This document shows, piece by piece, positions 58,585 through 64,000 of a stretch of DNA of 64,000 nucleotides (position 1 is its first letter; every line of letters begins with the position of its first letter). Where the stretch lies: NCBI GenBank assembly GCA_023416585.1, contig JAEZHM010000068.1:62001-126000 (forward strand), written 5' to 3'. The stretch comes from Bacillota bacterium (lineage in GTDB: Bacteria > Bacillota > Clostridia > Christensenellales > Aristaeellaceae). The translations under genes and the position numbers were made by a program. The notes beneath the pieces were generated by a model, which did not search any database, had not been told where the DNA came from, and was given only the letters and a program-made list of their open reading frames with translations.

Positions 58585-59418
58585 TCAAGAACTCTTGGTA
58601 AGCAGGTTTTCCAGGTTGGAGATTTTGATGGCCAGCAGCCCGGAGAAATCGTCCAATCCTTCCTGGCGGCGGTCCATGGTCAGGCCCAGGAACTCCCGGC
58701 ATACATTGAGCATGTCATTGACGGCTTCATGGAGGCGATTCTGTTCATCCTCCCAACGCATGCGGGCCAGGTCATAGGTAATTTGAAGCCGGTCCAGTTC
58801 CACGGTTTTGTCCCTGCCACGGAATGCCAGTGCGCGCTGAAGCAGCGTGTTGAGACCCTCAAGCATCTGCTGCACGGCTGGATCGCCCAAAGCCTGGGCC
58901 AGCTGCTGGGCACGGTTAAGCTGGGAAGCGGTTCGCAAGGGCACATCCTGCTGCCGGGAGAAATCAGGATTTTCCGGAACGGCAACCCCTTCCCGACGCA
59001 ATTCTTCCGCCACCTCGGAAAGAAGGTGGGGACGGTTTTTTAGAATGGACCGATACTTGTTCTGGTAACGCAGCATAATGCCTCTGTCGCCGCCAGCCAT
59101 GCGCATGACGCAAGCCCGGACAGAAATACCTTGGCCGCGGGCCATGAGCACCGTACGCAAAAGCTCCCGCACTTCCTCCTCGGTGAAGGTCTGAAAGGGT
59201 GCAGCTCTGTTTAGGCCGGTCTCCGGCCGCTGGCGCAGCTGCGCGTAGTAGTAATTGCGGATGCTGTTGGGTTTACGGCCCAGGGAGGATGCCACTTGTT
59301 CAAACACGCTGCGCAAGGGCGTCCCTTGGCGGGACGCTTCCCTGACGGCGCTGAACAAGGTATCAGATTCCTCATCGCGCCAGCCGGTGCGGGAGCTCCT
59401 ATGTAAAGCCTGTTCCAT
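58585..59418 (-). CDS. Protein with two Myb/SANT-like helix-turn-helix units
   Basis: Protein of 277 residues. The first unit (WRDEESDTLFSAVREASRQG then TPLRSVFEQVASSLGRKPNS and IRNYYYAQLR) is like the RsfA/Myb-SANT DNA-binding fold, and a second helix-turn-helix follows (FTEEEVRELLRTVLMARGQG onward). A long helical C-terminus (about 180-277) may dimerise. ATG 59418 has GGAGGG 9 nt upstream; a frame to 59508 is unsupported. RsfA regulates spore development in Bacillus; that role here is only a suggestion. It is the second gene of a leftward pair. Confidence 0.65.
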   Translation of the reverse strand: MEQALHRSSRTGWRDEESDTLFSAVREASRQGTPLRSVFEQVASSLGRKPNSIRNYYYAQLRQRPETGLNRAAPFQTFTEEEVRELLRTVLMARGQGISVRACVMRMAGGDRGIMLRYQNKYRSILKNRPHLLSEVAEELRREGVAVPENPDFSRQQDVPLRTASQLNRAQQLAQALGDPAVQQMLEGLNTLLQRALAFRGRDKTVELDRLQITYDLARMRWEDEQNRLHEAVNDMLNVCREFLGLTMDRRQEGLDDFSGLLAIKISNLENLLTKSS

Positions 59419-59491
59419 TCTCTCATCCCTCCATAACGGGTTAGTCAGTACATAGTATGCACACGCTACGGCAGCGATATACGAAAAAGAG

Positions 59492-60643
59492 TCATCGAAT
59501 AGATTCAAATATATCTAAAATCGCGCCGCCATTTGTAAACACACTCAAGGAGACGTTTTTCAGGCCTTGCTCGTCATATGCGAAGGCATTGGGGAGAATC
59601 AAATCACCTTTGAAGCTTCCTTCCACCTGGCTAAGCACCGGATCGGCTCCATAAAGTGAAACAGATTGAGAAACGGCCATCAGTCCATTTGGGTATAGAT
59701 CCTGCTGCCCCTCGGGGGATAAGAGCATCATGAGGTATTTTAGCGCCAGATCCCTGCCTTCTCCTTGTACGACTCCGGCCGCTAGATACATATCCGTGGC
59801 TTTAAGCGGCATCATCATGAGTGCAAAAGGTTTGTTGTTGCTGGCAAGGCTGCGCAAATATCTGGAAGGGAGCATGGCAGCCCTGCAGCGAGAGGATAGA
59901 AAATCACCAAGCGCCGTATCCTGAGAGGCAGTACCGAAGCCTAAGGGCAGTGATCCCGCGGGGAAATTTCTCTTGCCGCCGCACAGCGAGGAGAAAAGCA
60001 TTAAAGGCATTCCTTGAGCACACTGGAAATCATAGGCCGTATTCTTGCCCCTGGGGGTCTGCGATAGGGAAGCAAACAAATTATCAAACGTGTTTGCCTT
60101 TTCTGGTTCAGGGGTAGCTGAAGGCGCGCCGCCTATTCCCAGCAGCGGCGTTGGCGCCGGTGTCGATGCTGCGGCGCCAGTGAGGGCCGGGTCGAAAGCC
60201 AGCACATAGCCGTCCATGCATATTGGCATGGCATATTGCATCGTCTTAAATCTGCCGGCCCTCTGCGTACCGTCTGCAAGGGGGAATTCCCCCACCAGGG
60301 GTAGAAACAGGCTTTCCGGATTTTTTACGGCCCCGGGTCCAAAGACTATCAGATCCGGCAGCACGCTTTCCGGCTGTGAAAGCTCCTGGGCCCGCGCCGT
60401 GCGCAGATAGACGGAAACGCCGCCTTGCTCATTCTCAAACCTTGCGGCCTGCCGTTTAAGCCAAGAGGACGCCGAAAGATTTTCCGCTATGAGCCACACG
60501 CGCAAAAGCTGCGTTTCAGGTGCGGAAATGCCAGGCGGCAGCGTATCCTCCCGGTTTACGGCTCTCTCCCATACCTCGGGAAATATGAGGCCCATTACAA
60601 GCGTCAGGCACAAAAACACAAGGATGGCAAGCCGCCGTCCCAC
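59492..60643 (-). CDS. Membrane-anchored solute-binding-like protein
   Basis: Protein of 383 residues with an uncleaved-looking signal/anchor (MGRRLAILVFLCLTLVMGLI) and a fold like family 1 ABC extracellular binding proteins: RVWLIAENLSASSWLKRQAA, VLPDLIVFGPGAV and ALKYLMMLLSPEGQQDLYPN, typical of sugar-binding proteins. A Pro/Thr-rich insert (ASTPAPTPLLGIGG then APSATPEPE) is unusual. No permease is next to it, so it may be a sensor. GTG 60643 follows GGGAGGG. Confidence 0.7.
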   Translation of the reverse strand: MGRRLAILVFLCLTLVMGLIFPEVWERAVNREDTLPPGISAPETQLLRVWLIAENLSASSWLKRQAARFENEQGGVSVYLRTARAQELSQPESVLPDLIVFGPGAVKNPESLFLPLVGEFPLADGTQRAGRFKTMQYAMPICMDGYVLAFDPALTGAAASTPAPTPLLGIGGAPSATPEPEKANTFDNLFASLSQTPRGKNTAYDFQCAQGMPLMLFSSLCGGKRNFPAGSLPLGFGTASQDTALGDFLSSRCRAAMLPSRYLRSLASNNKPFALMMMPLKATDMYLAAGVVQGEGRDLALKYLMMLLSPEGQQDLYPNGLMAVSQSVSLYGADPVLSQVEGSFKGDLILPNAFAYDEQGLKNVSLSVFTNGGAILDIFESIR

Positions 60644-60711
60644 TTAAGTCCCTCCCCGTGCCGGTAATCCTGACAATAGCCTATGCAGGAGTAGTGAAAA
60701 AAAGATTCTGT

Positions 60712-60740
60712 TTGCCAAATCCGTGGGAATTTCCTATAAT
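60712..60740 (+). promoter_or_regulatory. Promoter of the phosphoglucomutase gene
   Basis: TTGCCA (60712-60717) and a perfect TATAAT (60735-60740) with a 17-nt spacer. Confidence 0.8.
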
Positions 60741-60779
60741 AAAAAGACAGTAAGCACTTAAGATTGGAGGCTTGCGAAG

Positions 60780-62501
60780 ATGGACTACCGCGAATCCTAC
60801 GCAACATGGCGCAGGGATTTTGCTAAAGATACTCAGTTGATGGCGGAGCTTGACAGGATAGCAGGGGATGAAAAGGAAATAGAAGACCGCTTTTACAAGG
60901 AGCTTTCCTTCGGCACTGCCGGCATGCGTGGTGTTTTGGGTGCGGGCCTGAACCGGATGAACGTGTATAACGTGCGCCGTGCTACCCGGGGCTTGGCCAA
61001 ATATCTTTGGAAGGATCCCAAAAATGCTGTCCACGGTGTGGCTATAGCTTATGACAGCCGGCGCATGAGCCCAGAGTTTGCCAGGGAAACGGCGCTGGTA
61101 TTGTGTAATAGCGGCATACCGGCCTATCTGTTTGACGCACTCAGGCCGGTGCCCATCCTATCCTTTGCGGTGCGGCACCTTCACTGCGTTGCCGGGGTGG
61201 CCATCACGGCCAGCCATAACCCGCCCCAGTACAACGGCTACAAGGTCTATGGGGAGGATGGGGCGCAGTTAGGTCCCGAGGCCGCCCAAGGCGTCACGGA
61301 TTGCATTCGCGAAACGGCCTACTCTGACGCGATAGCGATGGATGAAGGCGAAGCGCTGAAAAAAGGCCTTTTGCATATCATTGGCGACCGTGAGGTGGAT
61401 GATGAGTACATAAGCCGTGTGCGTACCCTTTGCGTGCAGCCGGAGCTGATGAAAGAGGAAGGCGGAAAGCTTTCCATTGTATATACGCCGCTGCACGGTT
61501 CGGGCAACGTGCCGGTGCGCCGTATATTAAAGGAAGTGGGCATCACCAATGTGGCAGTAGTGAAGGAGCAGGAGCAGCCTGATCCTAATTTCTCCACCAT
61601 TTCAGTGCCAAACCCGGAAGACCCCGCCGCCTTCAGGCTGGCCATGGATCTGGCCAACAGGGTGGGAGCCGATGTGATTTTTGGCACTGATCCTGACTGC
61701 GACCGGCTGGGTGTTGCGGTGCGGGATAAAAAAGGGCAGTTCCAGCTTCTGACGGGAAATCAAATAGGCTGCGTTCTGCTACACTATATTCTCTCCACCC
61801 GAAAAAAGCTGGGCACGCTGCCAAAAAACGGAGCCACGGTAAAATCCATTGTTACCACGGAACTGGCCAGGGCCATCAGCCAGGATTTTGGCGTTGCTAT
61901 GTTTGACACGCTGACGGGCTTCAAGTTCATCGGCGAACTTATCCAGCAGTTTGAGGATACGGGGAGCCATACCTTCCTGTTCGGCTTTGAGGAAAGCTAC
62001 GGGTACCTGTCCAGTACCTTCGTGCGGGATAAGGACGGTGTGAACGCTTCGCTCCTGCTCTCTGAAGTCGCCGCCGCATGCAAGGCGGAAGGGATCACGC
62101 TGTACGACAGAGTGCAGGATATATTCAAACACTACGGATACTATGTGGAAAAAGTGATATCCAAGACGCTGCCCGGCAAGGATGGCCTGGAGAAGATGCA
62201 AAAAATTATGACCGGGCTTAGGGCCAATCCCCCCAAAGAGCTTGCCGGCATCTCCATTCTAAATCAGCGGGACTATTTATCAGGCTTAAGGACAGATGCC
62301 AAGGGAAACAAAACGCATATGGGTTTGCCAGAATCTGATGTGCTGTATTATGAGCTTTCGGGCGGCCATTGGGTATGCATCCGCCCCAGCGGCACGGAAC
62401 CCAAAATCAAGCTGTATGTGAACACCTGCGCCAGGGAAGAAAACGAAGCCCAGGCGTTGAATGATTCGCTCATCCACTCCTCAGAGGCGCTGCTTTCCTG
62501 A
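60780..62501 (+). CDS. pgcA: Phosphoglucomutase/phosphomannomutase
   Basis: Interconverts glucose-1- and glucose-6-phosphate (or the mannose pair). The 573-residue enzyme is in the alpha-phosphohexomutase family: FGTAGMRGVLGAGLNRMNVY near the start, the phosphoserine loop VAITASHNPPQYNGYKVYG near residue 140, the metal loop DPDCDRLGVAV, and the C-terminal RPSGTEPKIKLYV phosphate-binding motif. The length fits PgcA of Bacillus. It is not in an obvious operon. Confidence 0.93.
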   Translation: MDYRESYATWRRDFAKDTQLMAELDRIAGDEKEIEDRFYKELSFGTAGMRGVLGAGLNRMNVYNVRRATRGLAKYLWKDPKNAVHGVAIAYDSRRMSPEFARETALVLCNSGIPAYLFDALRPVPILSFAVRHLHCVAGVAITASHNPPQYNGYKVYGEDGAQLGPEAAQGVTDCIRETAYSDAIAMDEGEALKKGLLHIIGDREVDDEYISRVRTLCVQPELMKEEGGKLSIVYTPLHGSGNVPVRRILKEVGITNVAVVKEQEQPDPNFSTISVPNPEDPAAFRLAMDLANRVGADVIFGTDPDCDRLGVAVRDKKGQFQLLTGNQIGCVLLHYILSTRKKLGTLPKNGATVKSIVTTELARAISQDFGVAMFDTLTGFKFIGELIQQFEDTGSHTFLFGFEESYGYLSSTFVRDKDGVNASLLLSEVAAACKAEGITLYDRVQDIFKHYGYYVEKVISKTLPGKDGLEKMQKIMTGLRANPPKELAGISILNQRDYLSGLRTDAKGNKTHMGLPESDVLYYELSGGHWVCIRPSGTEPKIKLYVNTCAREENEAQALNDSLIHSSEALLS

Positions 62502-62521
62502 TGCGGTGGCACAAAAGAAGC

Positions 62522-62560
62522 CTCCCTGTCTTTATAAAAGGCGGGGAGGTTAATTTTTTA
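62522..62560 (+). terminator. Terminator of the phosphoglucomutase gene
   Basis: Inverted repeat with CCTCCC and GGGGAGG arms, followed by AATTTTTTATC. Confidence 0.65.
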
Positions 62561-62591
62561 TCAGTTCGAAGGATATGCACACCCCCCTCTC

Positions 62592-62620
62592 TTGTTCCAC
62601 TTGGAAGACCCTGGTACAAT
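62592..62620 (+). promoter_or_regulatory. Promoter of the 159-aa gene
   Basis: TTGTTC (62592-62597) and TACAAT (62615-62620) with a 17-nt spacer. Confidence 0.7.
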
Positions 62621-62639
62621 ATAAAAGGGAGGGATGAAA

Positions 62640-63119
62640 ATGAAAAAGGCGCTGGCACTGATGCTGGTGCTCCTTATCGGCGGTGTTGCCTTCATGGCCG
62701 GCTGCCTATGGTATAGGTCAGACAAGCTGAATTACCGTATGGATATCATCAAATATGCCGGAGAAGCGCAAAACGGCGGGGGAATCCTGGCCACCTGCGG
62801 GGAACAGACGACGCGTATCCTGAACAGCAATGTAGATAGGCTAATCTGGGCGCTATCCATAGGAGAAGGCAAAAGACAACTGCAATTGACCGATCGTGAA
62901 AGCCCTAAGGAGAATATAACGATCCGATTTGGGGAAAAGCTTACCATTACCGTATGGCCTCTTTCAGATCAATCGGACAAAGTATTCATAAAGTTTCGAG
63001 GACCGGGCAAATCGCGCCAGTATACCTTGGAGGGGTATAAAACCATGGAGTGGCTGCAAAAGATTATATCCCCAGAGGGCTATTGGGAACCCAATGAAGT
63101 AGTGGAAACGAAACTGTAA
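62640..63119 (+). CDS. Predicted lipoprotein or anchored protein of unknown function
   Basis: Protein of 159 residues with a hydrophobic N-terminus (ALALMLVLLIGGVAFMAGC) that ends in a lipobox-like MAGC. The rest is beta-rich (NITIRFGEKLTITVWPLSDQ) and matches nothing I recognise. ATG 62640 has GGAGG 6 nt upstream. It is alone between terminators. Confidence 0.6.
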   Translation: MKKALALMLVLLIGGVAFMAGCLWYRSDKLNYRMDIIKYAGEAQNGGGILATCGEQTTRILNSNVDRLIWALSIGEGKRQLQLTDRESPKENITIRFGEKLTITVWPLSDQSDKVFIKFRGPGKSRQYTLEGYKTMEWLQKIISPEGYWEPNEVVETKL

Positions 63120-63122
63120 GCT

Positions 63123-63150
63123 AAAGCCCCGCCTTTTTCGGCGGGGCTTT
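63123..63150. terminator. Bidirectional terminator before the glutathione peroxidase gene
   Basis: Perfect 11-bp stem AAAGCCCCGCC/GGCGGGGCTTT with a 6-nt loop, between convergent genes. Confidence 0.85.
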
Positions 63151-63169
63151 GCATAACGTATATATTGGT

Positions 63170-63634
63170 TTACAGCAGCGCTTCAATCCGCTCCGCCAAA
63201 TCCTCCGGCCTTGTCTTGGGGGAAAAGCGGCGCACCAAATGGCCTTCGCGGTCTATCAGGAATTTGGTGAAATTCCAAGGGATGATCTTGCGGCCGGAAT
63301 TCCGTTTCAAAAAGCCAAACAGCGGATGGGTTTTGCGGCCGTTCACCAGCACCTTTGAGAAGGTTTTGAATGTCACCCCATAATTTAGCTGACAGAAAGA
63401 TAATATCTCCGCATCCGTACCCGGCGCCTGGTTCATGAATTGATTGCAGGGAAAGTCCAGAATTTCCAATCCCCGGCTCTGATACGTTTCATGCAGGTCC
63501 TGCAGCCCTTTGTACTGGGGTGTGAAACCACAGCCCGTGGCGGTATTTACCACCAGCAGTACCTTGCCTTTGTAATTGGACAGGGGCACGTCCTGCCCCT
63601 TCGCATCTTTTACTACGAAATCATACACCGTCAT
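63170..63634 (-). CDS. Glutathione peroxidase family (thiol peroxidase)
   Basis: Protein of 154 residues that reduces peroxides with a thiol donor. The active-site stretch NTATGCGFTPQY carries Cys where animals have selenocysteine, and the Gln and Trp partners lie in LDFPCNQFMNQ and IPWNFTKFLID. Bacterial forms use thioredoxin rather than glutathione. CAGGAGGTG lies about 8 nt before the ATG. Confidence 0.93.
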   Translation of the reverse strand: MTVYDFVVKDAKGQDVPLSNYKGKVLLVVNTATGCGFTPQYKGLQDLHETYQSRGLEILDFPCNQFMNQAPGTDAEILSFCQLNYGVTFKTFSKVLVNGRKTHPLFGFLKRNSGRKIIPWNFTKFLIDREGHLVRRFSPKTRPEDLAERIEALL

Positions 63635-63694
63635 AAGCGGACACCTCCTGTATCTTACAATTCAATTGTACACAATTTATACCGGCATGAAACG

Positions 63695-64000
63695 TCACTG
63701 AGTATGCATATCGCGCCAGCGGTTCAGCTGCTCCAAAGTAATGCCGTACTCGCCAAGGAAAAATGCCTCATAGGAAGGGTATTTGAGCCGGATGGCGTTC
63801 AAGGTGGAGAATATTAATTCTTCGCTTACGGTTATCATCCGGCGGACCATCTCTATCACTCCCGGGGGGATGCCCTCCGCACTAAGCTTTTGTAAACGGC
63901 GGTTGCCGGCTTCCTCCCGGAAGACACGGGATAGCAAGTAGTCCTCTACAACGGCTTTCTCCTCCACTCCCAATGCCAGCAAAAGCAACGCGCTTCCCAC
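63695..64000 (-). CDS. Tyrosine-protein phosphatase, C-terminal part only
   Basis: The last 101 residues of a Y_phosphatase3-type protein: SALLLLALGVEEKAVVEDYL is the helix after the catalytic loop, and SYEAFFLGEYGITLEQLN closes the domain. The CxxGKDRTG active site must lie beyond the window's right edge, so activity cannot be judged. No ribosome site is visible. Confidence 0.75.
   Translation of the reverse strand: MGSALLLLALGVEEKAVVEDYLLSRVFREEAGNRRLQKLSAEGIPPGVIEMVRRMITVSEELIFSTLNAIRLKYPSYEAFFLGEYGITLEQLNRWRDMHTQ

Noticed and set aside
58565..58590. GGGGTTCGACCCC sequence resembling a tRNA T-arm (minus strand)
   Set aside because: The 5-bp stem fits, but the loop starts with G and no acceptor, D-arm or anticodon stem can be placed around it.

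Overview
The window looks like a chromosomal segment of an anaerobic Gram-positive bacterium of the class Clostridia (Bacillota); I cannot name a genus. Supporting signs: T-box tRNA-sensing leaders before serS and leuS, a Gram-positive LexA box before dinB, strong GGAGG ribosome sites with frequent GTG/TTG starts, a CotH-family protein, a QueT-type transporter, and palindromic intergenic repeats of a kind I associate with gut and digester Clostridia. No rRNA, tRNA, CRISPR array, phage module or transposase was found.

Layout. 1-6.7 kb: a truncated EamA transporter, then leftward genes for three exported proteins (phosphodiester glycosidase-like, PIG-L deacetylase-like, DUF6273-like), an FMN-binding/flavodoxin pair, a Cys-cluster protein, a GNAT and a HAD phosphatase. 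6.9-11 kb: a double-GNAT fusion, nadE and an unknown Cys-motif protein. 11-19.2 kb: a leftward aromatic amino acid operon, aroF-aroB-aroA-aroC-pheA-(repeats)-aroE-aroQ-tyrA, behind a perfectly spaced promoter, a previously unlisted 38-codon leader peptide and an intrinsic terminator, which together look like a transcription attenuator. 19.2-21.7 kb: a secreted tandem-domain protein and LexA-controlled dinB.

21.7-35.7 kb is the most distinctive part: a compact RiPP (ribosomally made, modified peptide) locus. An 83-aa Nif11-type precursor has a 15-residue core with two Cys. A radical SAM/SPASM maturase is transcribed toward it. A leftward export operon encodes a Leu/Ile/Val-type binding lipoprotein, an HlyD-like secretion protein, a C39 peptidase/ABC exporter and a second ABC exporter of the NHLP type. 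An ECF sigma factor overlaps an unknown 97-aa gene whose tail resembles a RiPP leader end, and a ~1,030-aa ATPase regulator is encoded divergently. The likely flow is: sigma factor and regulator set expression, the rSAM enzyme modifies the core, C39 cuts after Gly-Gly, and the ABC/HlyD proteins export the product. The role of the binding lipoprotein is open.

35.7-47.6 kb: a MerR/TipAS regulator with a classic 19-bp-spacer promoter, a methyltransferase, a GNAT/radical SAM/unknown operon, serS with a T-box, an XRE regulator with PFL repeats, a metal ABC permease/ATPase pair, a metallophosphoesterase, a HAD-IB phosphatase and a DUF1874 (YddF/ring-nuclease family) protein behind its own promoter and leader terminator. 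47.6-64 kb: CotH, leuS with a T-box and a 50-aa follow-on protein, a divergent MFS/LacI pair with a probable operator, nitroreductase, ferritin, XRE, zinc-ribbon protein, QueT, a decayed gene fragment, a Myb/SANT-like protein, a solute-binding-like protein, phosphoglucomutase, glutathione peroxidase and the C-terminus of a tyrosine phosphatase.
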